From Pseudorasbora parva (Eukaryota; Chordata; Actinopteri; Cypriniformes; Gobionidae), in NCBI RefSeq assembly GCF_024679245.1, contig NC_090182.1, forward strand, positions 29,281,547 to 29,345,546: 64,000 nt of DNA, read 5' to 3'. Each line of letters opens with the position of its first letter. Positions within the stretch are counted from its first letter, which is position 1. The notes beneath the pieces are model-generated. The model was not told the origin of the DNA and made no database searches. It saw only the letters and a list, made by a program, of their open reading frames with translations. The translations under genes and the position numbers were made by a program. Positions 23,697-38,078 of this stretch are shown in pieces.

Positions 23697-24575
23697 ATAG
23701 CAAATGTACTCGCGCCCATCTGTTCGCTCCTGTTTGACAAGGTGTGTTCAGCCACATTGTTGGCGCATTGCTATTGAGGCAACTAAAAAACAACTACCAT
23801 TGACCAGCAAAAATCTGGTCTAAAGTCAACAGCACAGGTTCTTTGGGTTATTTAAAGGTTGTGCTAGTAATATTAATACAAAAAATAAAAATAAAAGGAT
23901 TACAATGCAAAAGATTATTATTGTGTTCATAAAGATAAAAATGCCTACATTTCATGATGGATAGTCATTGTATGTATCAGAATTACCTATTTGCAGTAAT
24001 GACGAATGACCCTGATTGGCAACTTATTTAACCAATCATGGCAATACACACTCAAATAAACCGACACGTCAAGTTGAGGGTGTCTATATTTTGTCATGCA
24101 AATCCGCTATGGTGCAAGTGAATAGGAGATGAGACTTTGATTGGTTTATTGCATGTTACACCCCAAACAGACCCACGGCTCATTAAGAGACTTTCGAACC
24201 CTTTTGGACCATGTACCTGTTGTACATTTTTTTCCGTCGTTACACTAGCAAAAGTGGATTCCGACATGCCCTAAGTGCACCTGAGGCATGCCTTCAGACC
24301 ATGCTCTTAGATCGGTAAAATAGGGTCCCAAAAACTCTCAAACAATCCTTAAATGACTTTTGCCATAAATCTGCCTCAGCAAGACACTGTACATCATTGA
24401 GGCAACAGGTGATAGAACCTTGGGTGCTGAGCCTTATCCCCTTATAAATGCAATAAATATTTTGATTTATAGATTTTAATCTGCAATGACTGGTTAATTT
24501 ATGTACAGGCAATATGCATTGAATGATGGAGAATAAAACTCCAATAATCCTATGAAAATAATGTGCCATCATCTG
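23697..24575. other. unassigned DNA
   Basis: No gene or repeat that I can support. Confidence 0.4.
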
Positions 24576-24579
24576 CGCT

Positions 24580-24893
24580 GATAGCCTTGTGGGCAGCTCG
24601 GGTGACCCGAGATCGAGTTCCTTTCCCGATCATAATAAAAATGCACAAAAGTTAATTCAGCCAAAAGGTAAATTGGTAAGTTGACTGTGTACATATTAGG
24701 TGTTAACTATTTTTGAATGATTTTTTCACATAAAGTCGACATTTATGTGATGAAAGTCAAGTCGATGCCGACTAGATGCTGAAGATATCATTTATAAACA
24801 AATAATCCTGACCCTCGAGCTGAGACTCGAACGCGGGTTGCCTTGTGCACAGCTATGGCATATGACACATTGATGCCCACAAGGCTAATTGCT
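24580..24893. mobile_element. pair of tRNA-like SINE heads in opposite orientation
   Basis: Plus strand 24,581-24,632 reads ATAGCCTTGTGGGCAGC... then GATCGAGTTCC. Minus strand 24,891-24,808 reads TTAGCCTTGTGGGCATC... then CGCGTTCGAGTCTC. Both begin with an A-box-like TAGCCTTGTGGG and carry a B-box-like GTTCGAGTC, the internal promoter of tRNA-derived SINEs; the plus-strand copy seems to have lost bases between the boxes. Facing heads separated by about 170 bp could be two insertions or one inverted-repeat element. Neither folds as a proper tRNA by eye. Confidence 0.5.
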
Positions 24894-26040
<1,147 letters not shown>

Positions 26041-27032
26041 GGTTTCATACTGCAATCGCATGCAGTGCAGTGGCAGCACAGAAGCGGTGCCTATGAAGAG
26101 TGACTGAACCACAGCTTGTGTATTGCAAATACAGACAAATATTGTCCTTCTGTCACCTTTTTCCGGTGTTCTCCTCTGTCCCATGCTTTGATTTATGATG
26201 GGGAGCACATGTCTGCTGCAAATGCGACCATGTTCCCCTCTGTCCAAAACACATATGCATATAACAGAATTTAAGTTTCTTGTTCTTCATCTTTTCCAAA
26301 TATTAAAATTATAGCAACAAGAATTATAAATTATTAATTTCATCTGCGGGTCATGTGCACAACTGTGTGCGCATGCTCAGTCTGGGAGGGAAATCTATTG
26401 TTATTTATGCGATTTTCAGCGCATTCCCAACCTCATCCATTAACATGAACATTTCATTAGGCAAACATTAGGTATAATATGAGAGCTTGAGCAATATTGA
26501 AGGGGCAATGAATTGCTGGGAAATAAAAATTAACTGCAACACCGGAATCATACATAATGCATATGAACATTTCACATGTACAAGTATGGTTCAGTCCCAC
26601 ATTAATTCATTCCTCCGTGGAGAGGGAAATAGGAAGGCATTCTGGGAGATACATAGATGGAAAATGAACAGGAACATTTATCAAAGCACAGAGGGTTACT
26701 TGAAGAATCCTTAGAGAACATTTAATTGTGGTAAAGCTTCAAATGCATTTTCACATATTCATTCATCATTTCACAAGGTCTGAGAAAATTAAATGGATTT
26801 TTGCAATATTAAACGATAAATGTGTGTGAGAAAGAAGTGTAGCGACCATTCTTATTACATCTATTCTGCATTTTAAAAAAAAATGTAAAAAGTGCTTGCC
26901 ATATTTTGGTAAATACAGCTTTAAACAAATACATTAATTACAAATGCTGCAAAAAAAATTATATATAAAAAATATATATATTCCAGAAGTGAAATGAGAC
27001 TAGAGATAGTAAATATTTCAAGACCAGGAATG
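26041..27032. other. unassigned DNA
   Basis: No gene recognised; AT-rich, with a short ATATAT stretch near 26,961-26,980. Confidence 0.4.
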
Positions 27033-27059
27033 TTTTGTTTTGTTTTGTTTTGTTTTTTT
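27033..27059. repeat. (TTTTG)n short tandem repeat
   Basis: About five units of TTTTG followed by a T run. Confidence 0.85.
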
Positions 27060-27836
<777 letters not shown>

Positions 27837-28142
27837 TGAAGGTGACCCTGGATGGAATGTGTTATTAGCGCCACATATCAGGCAGAGAAGAGGATGTCAC
27901 AGGACAGACATACAGGGAACAGCTGTCACATGAAAAACACATTTCTATCAATCACAAAACCTCTAAAACTCCTTTCAAACGATCTCTCCTTAATGCCCCA
28001 AAGGGTACAAGGTCATCTGTCCACAACTCCTGACCCCTCTAGTCTCAGCCTCAAAGGGCATATTGCACCAAACACTGGAAGCCACTCACTTGATCTGAAA
28101 AAACCTAACAGACAGGTTAGTGCCTTTATCAAAAATTGTTAA

Positions 28143-28728
<586 letters not shown>

Positions 28729-31344
28729 TTACAGGGCAGTTGAATGCTTAAATCTGATTGGTTGATGAACGCCCCTAGGTGTGCAGTTAATTTCAGGGAA
28801 ATACACAACAAAAAATTTGTGTGTGTGTGGCCATGTTTTTGTGACATATGAGGACACAAATGTGTATAATGACATGGTACAAGGAGAGGGTGAAATATGA
28901 GGACATTGGCCATGTCCTGTGTGTATACAAAAATGACAAAAGCATGTAAAACTATTTATAATTGTTCCTTATATACATAATACTAAAATTATACCGGAGC
29001 AGAACTGTATATTTGGTTTGATGAGTTATACTTGTGAAAGTCTTTATAATTTTGGACCAAGAGTCTTTAGACATTTTCAGCTATCTTTACAGTGTTTTCG
29101 GTGTTAATCACCACACCATCATTTCAGTCAAAATGTTGCATTAAAGGTCTACATGAAACTAGAAAGAACCAGACTGAACCTTCAAAGCTCCGTTGGTTCT
29201 CATGCATGAAGAAACAAGCTACAACAAAGTGAACTACACTCCCCGCTGAACCGCAAACTGACTGATTTGAAAAAGTGTCTTTCATCTGAAGGGATAACAA
29301 AGAATAATTGATAGGCCTGTCTTTGATAAAATCAATCTCATATGGTTAAGTTAAGATAAAGAAGAGAAAATGCAGCTTGAAATGATAACTCTCGAGATGT
29401 AACGTCATCCTGTGTGTGCAAACAGCAAACGCGGTACTTTTAAAGGCACAACACTTTCATAATTGAAAGTCATGGTGGATGCAGTTAGGGAAATGAGTGC
29501 ATTAGAGTTAGCGATTTACTGTCTGTCATCAGTCATCTCACCTACAAACTTTCCACTGGCTAAACTAGTCATTTACTCTGCTTTCTATGCAAAAATAATT
29601 GCACTCAAACATGGTAGTTATGCAAATATCAACAAACAGAAACAGCCCTCTTTACATAGGACAGGCATGACTGAATTATGCAAACAAGACTTTGGAAAAC
29701 AATTGTACAATAGGGCAAATTATTTGCAACAGAATGGTCTTTATCTAATTATCAGAAATGAATAGTAAAAATGTACGAATTAGATGCAGAGCAATGTGTA
29801 AAAAAATAAATATCACAGACTTCTTCATCTTTCCCTTGAAATGGCTGATAGAAAACCTTGATAGGCATCAAGGTTTAAGGGCAGTGGACCTCGGAGCTGA
29901 ATAATTTTGAGAAAGATTAGAATAAAGTCAGAATGAATTGTTCTCAATGTGTACAAACGTTTGGAATTTGCACACAGGATATAGGCATAATAGCCATAAT
30001 GAGCAACATCTAACAAATGTCAGATTGTATCTGCTAAATGGGTCAAAATTCTTTTGATTACTTTTTATTAGCATGGGCCTAGCTAATGGACCTCATTCAT
30101 CAATCTAATGTAGAAACCAGCACAGAAATTATCTTACGACAGAGTTCACCCTTGAATCATAAAACATTCGTATGCCGCCATAGTAAATCCCATTGTATGA
30201 ATGATTGTGCGTAAATATATGTGGAGGCTGAAAACAATTCAACTTAAATATCACGCCCCTAAATTCATGGTTTAGAAGCCCTGGGATTCATGACATGGAC
30301 AAATGTAACCCAGCCAAGAAGAGGAAGTAATTTCATGAAAGAGAAATTGATCTTACTCTAAAATAAATACTGAATACTGGTAACATTTACAAATAGTATA
30401 TAGTCTAGGCTATTTTCCCCTCACTCCATAACCAATTCTTTAAATGTAATAGTATTCAGAACAGAACAAGAATTAAAAAATAAATAGCTATAAACTATAT
30501 ATTAAAAAATAAAACGGCTAAAATGGCACTCATTATAAACAACATACAAACATCAAGCCCAAATTAATTCATTTCAAACCAAACTAAAACGCATTGGGCT
30601 TACTTCTCTCATTCGGTATGAATCCAAATATGTTTCCATATTTACTATATAAATATAAATATATATTATATTAATATTATTTGCTTAAACTATTATTCAT
30701 TATGTAAACATGGCTTTGTACTTTACTCATTTTTTTAATATCCAGGTAAAACAGCATCCTTCACATTTCAGTTGAGCAGTGTACATTTTTTACATGTTTA
30801 ATGATGTATGGCTGAAAGGTCAAGTTAGCATTGACCTGATTTGTTGTGTGTGTACACATTACTGTGTACACTGTGTACTGTGTACCGTGATCATTTGATA
30901 AATAATAAAATAAAAGATAGTTTTAATAAAATAAAGATATATTATGACACAAACTAGTGATATAAGTAAAATACATTTAAGGATTGAAGAAATGTGACAC
31001 TATTTTTGAAAATATGCTAATTTTCCCACTCATCGTTAAACAGTTGAGTTTTACCGTTTTCAAATTCAGCCGATCTCTGGGTCTGGTGGTAGCACTTTTA
31101 GCATAGCTAGTATAGATCTGAATAGACTGTTAGCATCCCGTAAAAAAAAACCTATTTAAAACATGACTCTTCTGTAGTTACATCGTGTACTAAGCCGACG
31201 GAAAACGAAAAGTTGCGATTTTCTAGGCCAATATGGGGCCATTATGTATACTTTTATTCCTTTTTCTCATTCCATTTGATTCATACCATGGCACAATTAC
31301 ACAGCACCTGAAAAAAGACTGACTTCAATCAACATAACCAACGT
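28729..31344. other. unassigned AT-rich DNA
   Basis: About 2.6 kb with no repeat or gene that I can support. A plus-strand frame at 29,463-29,765 (100 codons) has no known domain and no splice or transcription context, so it is left out. Composition is strongly AT-rich between 30,400 and 30,980. Confidence 0.4.
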
Positions 31345-31427
31345 GATGTATGTATGTATGTATGTATGTATGTATGTATGTATGTATGTATGTATGTATG
31401 TATGTATGTATGTATGTATGTATGTAT
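31345..31427. repeat. (GTAT)n microsatellite
   Basis: About 20 units of the tetranucleotide TATG/GTAT without interruption. Confidence 0.97.
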
Positions 31428-31654
31428 ATTAATGTAAGGAGTATGTCCACTAAAAAAAAATCTCCAATTTAATATTTTCTAGTGACTGATCACATCAAAA
31501 TGTTTCAGTTGGCCAAATTGAATTTCTTGAATTGATGCAATTTAATTCACAGAAATTAAATTTGGCCAACAAAAAAAAAACGTAAATTACCACTTCTTGG
31601 GGGTGCTCAATATTTTAAAGACGTGGTGCAGCGTTGAGCTTGCGACCCCATTAA

Positions 31655-32027
31655 GGGTGCTAAGCTTTGCACCGGATGTGAAGCTCAGCGCGGCGCCGCA
31701 TCATTAAAATTCGATTGTTTTCAATGAGTGTACACACACCAGCACCGGCATTCGTTGCCTGAGCACTAAGGAACCGTGGCGACTAAGGAAGTTGTCTAAA
31801 ATCTTGCTGCGCCACAGAGCTCCCTTTCAAGGTTTTATATTAAATTTGCATTTCCCTCAAATCATCAATGTACTTACTGATTTCACCCTGTGCTACAAGA
31901 CACACCTATCGTGCAGCTCTTCTGTCAGAAGTCGATTCAAAATTGAGCTTGCGAGTATATAATGTGCATGTCCGATGTGAGATACCTGAGACACGTCATT
32001 GAGCTTCGTGTCCGGCGTGAGACCCCC
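31655..32027. mobile_element. TTAA-flanked MITE (373 bp)
   Basis: Flanked by TTAA at 31,651-31,654 and 32,028-32,031. The left end GGGTGCTAAGC...GCACCGGATGTGAAGCTCAG is matched imperfectly, in inverse, by the right end (on the minus strand GGGGGTCTCACGCCGGACACGAAGCTCA). No coding potential. Confidence 0.7.
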
Positions 32028-32457
32028 TTAAACCATAATCGGCTTAAGAACGTGCATGTAAAAGTGTTCTTTTCCTCTCTAGGCAGGTATTTTTTAGGTT
32101 TATTTATCAAAATTTTATTTTATATATTTGTGTGATTGTATTTTGATCGCGGCTTTAAAATGTTATGAGAAAATGTTTTACGAATGTTTATCCACCACAT
32201 TACCTTTTATTTAAACCTAAATAAGAAAGCCATTGTCAGTTCGTCTGTCAGTTGGCAGGCAGTTTTGGTCGCTAAAAGTTGTTGCATGCAGTGTGTAAAG
32301 GAAAATAAAAATAGTTTTACCCTCCTGCTGACTAGTGTTGTGTCCCTCCCAAAACATTCACACAGACACATAGATGATTCGACTATCAGTCGACCATAGA
32401 GAAATTCGACAATTCTGATTTGAATGTGTAAATCCTTAGTCGGGGACACCTCTAACC

Positions 32458-32459
32458 CC

Positions 32460-32527
<68 letters not shown>
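32458..32527. repeat. (AAT)n microsatellite
   Basis: About 23 trinucleotide units AAT. Confidence 0.97.
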
Positions 32528-33489
32528 GAAGATTACAAATATACATATCAATACTTAAGGAGTGTGAATTAGTACCTTAAAGTACCCATTAGTACCTTTT
32601 TCGGTTTAGGGTAGCGCCCCAGTGACAGTAATGTCCCTTTTTTTTCTGACAGTGCATACAGACATATATTTATATATTGGGCAGATGTAATAATTAATTT
32701 CAGTTGTGCTTAATAGCTTCCGTTTTCCTGGGAGACATTATAATCGGCATAGTCCTTGCAGACATTATCCTCAAGGCACATCCTTCTCCCCGATGTATCT
32801 CAGAACCTCTGGAGAGAAACTAACAGATTGGAGGTGTTTGTTCCCTCTTAATCAAATTAAACACTTTAATTTCCTTAATCATGGATTAAGCATCTGAAAG
32901 GCCTCTGCGTGATCTTTATTATACATTTTGGTTTCTTTTTTTTAATTAGAGAATGCACTGAAGTGTTGAATTATGGTAAATTGGGGTCTGGTGAATTGCA
33001 GTATCCCTTTTGAGTTCCTCCTTCTCTCTGATTATTCCTCCTCTTTTAGTGCTTGGGGTCAAGCTTTACTAGCACACTGCACTAGTGTCCCTCCTCCCTC
33101 GTGCTTGCAGTCAATCCCTTGTGTTGTTGTGTTGACATCTCTTCTATCTGCCTTCTTATGGGCACTTTTAACCCTGCTTTTGTGCTAACTCCAGAGCTTT
33201 AAATTACTGCAAAAACCTTGTTACTGATCTTACACAGATCAATTGTTCGTCCTAGAATGTAATGCCCACAACACAGATTTTTCAGAGTGTAGTGGATATC
33301 TCACATTGACAAAAGAAAGTGCTGAATGCAACAGATAAGAGTGAGTTTGTTCTGCATTGAATATGTTCATTCAAGCATGAACTTAAAAATTAAGTCAATT
33401 ATACAGTTCTACAATTCATGTATGTGGGAATGAATTCTCTATCTTACAAGTTAAAATGACTTAGGTGCGTTATATTTACAATGAATCCT
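32528..33489. other. unassigned DNA
   Basis: No gene recognised. 32,690-32,930 has the look of non-repeat sequence (frame 32706-32897 has no domain) and might be conserved noncoding. Confidence 0.35.
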
Positions 33490-33529
33490 CAAATCTTCAA
33501 GAACGATGACTTCAAAGAGATGACTTTGC

Positions 33530-34600
33530 TCAAAAGAGATGGACAGTTATCTTGGTGTCCAAATACTCATCCAACTTCTGATCTCCATCTGGACACAACC
33601 GAAAGTGGATCATTTCACAGTCAATTTCATGAACTCTCACCAGGTAATACATAGCTTCAGTATCATCCATCATGGCAACGGACTCTTGTCTGAAGCGAGT
33701 GAGCACTTCAATAAATGTATATGTCATGTCAGGACCCTGTAGTTGTTCACTATTCAAAGACATTCATTGGAAACAGTCAAATACCACTATTGGTTTCTTC
33801 TTCTGAGGATTGTTCACCCCACGGTGAGGTATATACCAAATATGACCATCTTGATGACTTTAGTGTGATATAGGCACCAAACCTTTGTCGAACATGTCAT
33901 TCATTAAGTTTTTGGGCTCTTTATGAAAGAAGCGATTTTTCTGGAATTTTATTGATGGTTTGGTCAATATCATTGTGGCCATTGGAAAACTGCACTGAAT
34001 TAGATACAGACTCCAAAAATTGGTGATCCATCTGCAACAAGTCAGCTTTGTCATCAATTTATTTCAGGAAATCATGGTTGTACTGTTGTATCAGCATCTG
34101 TTCCATACTTTCAATGGAGATTATAATGCTGGTTTGTGCATTGCCATAAATACTTCAAAAGGTTCTCTAAGTGGTCCAATCAAAATTCACCCAAGGGCAG
34201 TCTTTTCTGCACATGGCCCATTGTACTTATTAATAATAAAATCCATGGTTCCAGAAGCTTGTACATCTTGTACCCTTTGATGATCTCTACTTCAGCTTAG
34301 GCAGGTTCACTCCACTGAGGTAAAGCCATTTGTCAACATTGTGTTGTGGAACATTGCAATTAATATAAATGTCCTTTTGTGTAATCACTTTGGAAAGTTC
34401 AACAAAGTTGCTCTCTTCCAATCCACTCACATCCAAGGCAGTGAGCTTTCCACTCGTTTCATTGAGTTCATGGTACTTAGTGTCATGCTAATATTTCTAC
34501 CCTGGACATTCAACCATCTTGCTAGTGCCTCAGTACCAAAGGTAAATCTGCCTGTTTCCATAAAGGCATAAACATATCATTCTTTTGGACTTTATTTTGA
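33530..34600 (-). pseudogene. BEL/Pao pol remnant: protease, linker, reverse transcriptase start
   Basis: Going 5' to 3' on the minus strand: about 34,575-34,450 resembles the retropepsin (TEALARWLNVQGR follows the position where DSG is expected, but that triad reads METG here, so the catalytic Asp is lost). 34,450-34,300 gives LDVSGLEESNFVEL and PQHNVDKWLYLSGVNLPKLK, then LEPW and KTALGWILIGPL (about 34,265-34,160), the linker typical of BEL elements. 34,000-33,900 gives PKNLMNDMFDKGLVPIS, the start of reverse transcriptase. 33,763-33,530 gives SEQLQGPDMT, TEAMYYLVRV (region of the first catalytic Asp) and KITVHLF. The parts lie in different frames. Confidence 0.82.
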
Positions 34601-35199
34601 CAGGCACTATGGCAAGAACAAAGTTCTCTCCAGCCCCAGTGCAGGCACTTGTTCAAGCCTCACTGTGTTAAAGTGATAACTTCAATTGTTTCATACTAGG
34701 ATGTGTCTTTGAGCACAACTATGAGATCCCACCTCTTTAGAGTGCACTCCAAAGCCAGGCCTGCTTCAAAACACATGGACGCACACAGTAGAGTCTGCAA
34801 AGTGTCACGAGCCCAGAGTTGGCAATAAACTACATTATATCTCAAAGCACATAACATTATAATAATAATGAATGGAAACAACTTACTAGCTCTTACGTGT
34901 ACCACCTGACTACTGCAGATGCATTTCGCATTGATAGTATTGACATACAAACATATGAATCCAAGTTACAACATGGCGTTAACGCAGAATAAGCTTGTTG
35001 TTTTGATTCAGCAGAAACTGTAAAAGATGACTGCTGTTTGTTTACATCTCTACGCCATGCTGATGACATGTGATGTTTGAGTGAGCAGGGTTTGCAGAGT
35101 TATGGAAAATGCATATGTTGACAAGCAGGTATGAGACAGAATTATATGATTAGACAAACATTTTTTGGTCCTGAGACTTCCACAGAAGATATATGTACT

Positions 35200-36002
35200 T
35201 AATATTTAGACCACTTCTATTTTTGAAGTGCTACATCGAAAGTGGTTATAATACAATTAGCAACAAACTGGAAACATTGCTCCAAGGTATGGCCTTTCTC
35301 ACAGAATGCACAATGTTTGGTAAAAGCACTGGTAACTCATGTATTTTTGTTTTTCGTGAGTTTCACCAACCAATTTGACATTAATTGCAAAACGGCTACC
35401 TCTTTTTCCTTGCCCTTTCAGCTTGGCTCCTTTGAGAGAGTTGTTATGTTTTATCACATGCAAAAGCATCCAGATTTCCAAATTTTATTTGATATTATCT
35501 TTGCTTGGCGATCAAAGTACATTAACTGAATGAACTTGGCTTTACTCTTGTTGAGGTTCTCATTCTTGTAAGTATGGGATCATTTTTATTTGTGCAATTA
35601 CTAGGTCAGTTTTGAGATAATAATCCTCATCTTGGTAGGATTATCCATCTCATCCATATATTCAATGTCCTCCCTTATGTTGCGACAAGTGACCAGGAAC
35701 AATGTAAAATGCACTAGAGGCCTTTCCATCTTCTTACTTCTGACTGCCATTTTGAATGCATTTTGTATCAAGGCTGTCACAATTTTCAGCTCATTTCCAA
35801 ATTTGTCTCATTGCTTCTGCACAACCATGATCATCTGGTATATTCTGACAGCTCTTTACAGCAAGTACAACTTGTCAGTACTACTGTCAGGTCTGGAGTC
35901 GACAGCATGTTCAAATTCTTTCATAAAAGACTTTAACTCAAGTGGATTTCCATGAAACAATGGAACATCACATTGAGGACAAGACATCCATTGGGTCTTC
36001 AC
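35200..36002 (-). pseudogene. BEL/Pao gag remnant, C-terminal part
   Basis: On the minus strand, 36,000-35,856 reads CPQCDVPLFHGNPLELKSFM, then FEHAVDSRPDSSTDKLYLL, the conserved gag block of fish BEL elements. Near 35,330-35,265 a zinc-knuckle-like segment (CFYQTLC, EKGHTLEQC) follows. The upstream part of the frame resumes at 48,678, on the other side of the 12.7-kb insertion, with the same reading frame available across the duplicated target bases. Confidence 0.75.
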
Positions 36003-36189
36003 TAGTGATCGACCGATATATCGGATTCCTGATATTTTTCGCATTTTCGTATTTTGTAATATTCACCTATAAATGTCTTTATGAGAATCACGTTTTCAGA
36101 ATTGCATACAAGCGCGCCATTAAATGACTGCGTCTGAGGGGAGATGAGTCAACGGCAGTGTTCAAAGGCAAAATAACCTGCATCCCTTA

Positions 36190-36774
36190 GGCCGTGTGTC
36201 CACCAAAGTGTTTTTTCACGCTGCTGGCTGGCGTTTTCAATAGTTTTCAATGAGAGTGCTGCGTTTTTAGAACGCCTGGAGTGCACAGAGGCGCTGAGCG
36301 AGTATTTCACGCTCACGCACTGAGCGCTCAGTGTTTTTTTACTGGTCGCCGGGAGTTGAAAAATGTTCAACTTTGATTAAAACGCAGCGTTCGTCACTGT
36401 CACTTTTTACCCAGCCGTCCAATCACAGTGGAGGAGGGGCAGGACAAGCACAACACAGACCAACCGCTACATTCTGCGTGTTGTCATCAGATGATAACAA
36501 GCAATAATAACGAAACAAAATTATTTAAAACAAATGCCAGAGCAAATACTTTACATTGTATCTGCAATTTTATATAGAATCAATACAGGAACAAACTACC
36601 CGTGAAATTAGAAAGACCTCCACGGATTTTCCGTATCATAACAACAAGCAAGTCTCAACTGAGGAGAAAAAAACGCTGCCTGCCAAAACGCTCTCAAGCG
36701 CTCACAGCGAGGCGTCTTCAGCTGAGCGTCTAGCGTTTTTAGCTGGCTAAAAACACTTTGGTGGACACACTGCC
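36190..36774. mobile_element. Harbinger-like MITE (585 bp)
   Basis: Ends are inverted copies: GGCCGTGTGTCCACCAAAGTG at left and, on the minus strand, GGCAGTGTGTCCACCAAAGTG. Flanked by TTA on both sides (36,187-36,189 and 36,775-36,777), the 3-bp duplication typical of PIF/Harbinger. The subterminal regions are rich in AACGC and GAGCGCT units. No transposase. Confidence 0.88.
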
Positions 36775-37059
36775 TTAATTAAAAAACTTTATTTAACATA
36801 ACTTTAATACGCAATTGAGATATGCACAAATAAGATGTTATGAGATGATAATATGTAGTTTAAACTTGCCGCTAAGTAGAGACGAACTCACAGAGTCATT
36901 CAGGTAATCCGTTATGTCACAATACACTGAAAAAAGTCTAACATTAGTGTTGTTCGTTTAATGTGTATTTTCTCATTGAAATAGCTTAAAATTGTTAACT
37001 TTTCATGTCAAGTAAACATTTTAGTTTAGATTTATGGTTCAATCCATTTTTTTTACATT

Positions 37060-37321
37060 GATACAATATAAATGGGCATCGGGACATTAAACTGAATTTA
37101 TTAATTTGATCAGAGCACTTTTATTAGATTAAGCAGGATTTGCACATGCGCATTGTTGAGTTGGAGATCCCGCTCTCTGTGGTTCAAAAAAAAAAAAAAG
37201 TCAGAACTGTCTGAGAAGAACACAGCACGAACTCCAGCGGCGAACTTTTCAACGGAACGGACATCAGACGCATCCAGGCAGGCACCGAGACAGAACTACG
37301 AGGAAGAGTAACATTGATAAG
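37060..37321 (+). promoter_or_regulatory. promoter-like region and noncoding first exon, outer copy
   Basis: A GC-richer segment (37,200-37,321) without a long frame ends in a strong splice donor, AAG then GTAAGA (donor at 37,322). A CATGCGCA motif at about 37,146-37,153, a half-site of the NRF1 type, precedes it; the inner copy has a GCGCATGC at the matching place (41,621-41,628). No TATA box at a convincing distance. A 38-bp exon candidate follows at 37,732-37,769 (acceptor CCGCAG, donor GTAAAT). Transcription is inferred, not shown. Confidence 0.45.
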
Positions 37322-38078
37322 GTAAGATAAACTTTGTCTACCGTTAACGTTTTTACCTCAAGTATATCTGACGGGCCTTGATTCTGGCCGTAACTTAATT
37401 TCAGCGCTAATACTTGATAGCGTGTAAATTAACTTTTAAGACAGCACTGGAAATGTTCGCAATCTTCATTCAAACTATAACGTTCGGTTATTTTAGCCCC
37501 CCATTGGGTGGGTGAGTAATAACGTAAATGCATGCAAAATATCTAATGTTAAATGCATTGTGTGGGGGCATTGACCGTGTCAAGGGAAAGAAAAGAGTTA
37601 ACAATAACATTAACGTTACTCGAAACAAGTGCAGTTAGCCTACATAAGCTACAATATTTTCTGCTTAACTTTTATTAGACTCCAGTTTAAAAGAAAAGTG
37701 TTTTTTCGCTGAGCACATTCTGTCTCCGCAGTCCGAGCGCGCTGAAGCTCACTCTCGCTCATAGCTGAGGTAAATCATTAACACCATCACCGCTTACAGT
37801 ATTGAACTAAATGCATTACAATCGGCTAAAACGAATAAGCAGGTTATTTTTCTGAACAAGAGCGCTCCCGAATCCGTGTTTCTCTCACTGCTTGCGTGAA
37901 TCGCGGCACAGTTCCACACACACACAAAATACCAACAGTTCAATGAAACACGCAGCTCTTAAAGGGGCCACACTATATTCCAGCTCTTAAAGTATGGATC
38001 CCAAACGTTTGAGCTGTAGCAAATAAGTGTGATTAAAAATACTTTTCGAAAGTTCTTTATCCCACAGACATGCCTTAA

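Larger units (their letters stand above)
33490..36002 (-). mobile_element. BEL/Pao retrotransposon, 3' truncated, main part
   Basis: Minus-strand remnants occur in the order expected for a BEL/Pao polyprotein: gag (36,002-35,200), protease region (about 34,600-34,400), connecting domain (34,400-34,130) and start of reverse transcriptase (34,050-33,530). The rest of the reverse transcriptase, RNase H, integrase and the 3' LTR are missing: recognisable protein ends near 33,530. The 5' part continues at 48,678-49,330 beyond the large insertion that splits gag. Many frameshifts and stops make it inactive. Plus-strand frames in this interval are antisense shadows. Confidence 0.85.

Noticed and set aside
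29463..29765. 100-codon plus frame
   Set aside because: AT-rich surroundings, no domain, no promoter or splice evidence; expected by chance at this window size.
31345..31427. Regularly spaced repeats considered as a CRISPR-like array
   Set aside because: Pure tetranucleotide microsatellite without spacers; the genome is eukaryotic.
33539..35955. Several plus-strand frames of 60 to 107 codons
   Set aside because: They are antisense shadows of the minus-strand BEL/Pao gag and pol remnants.
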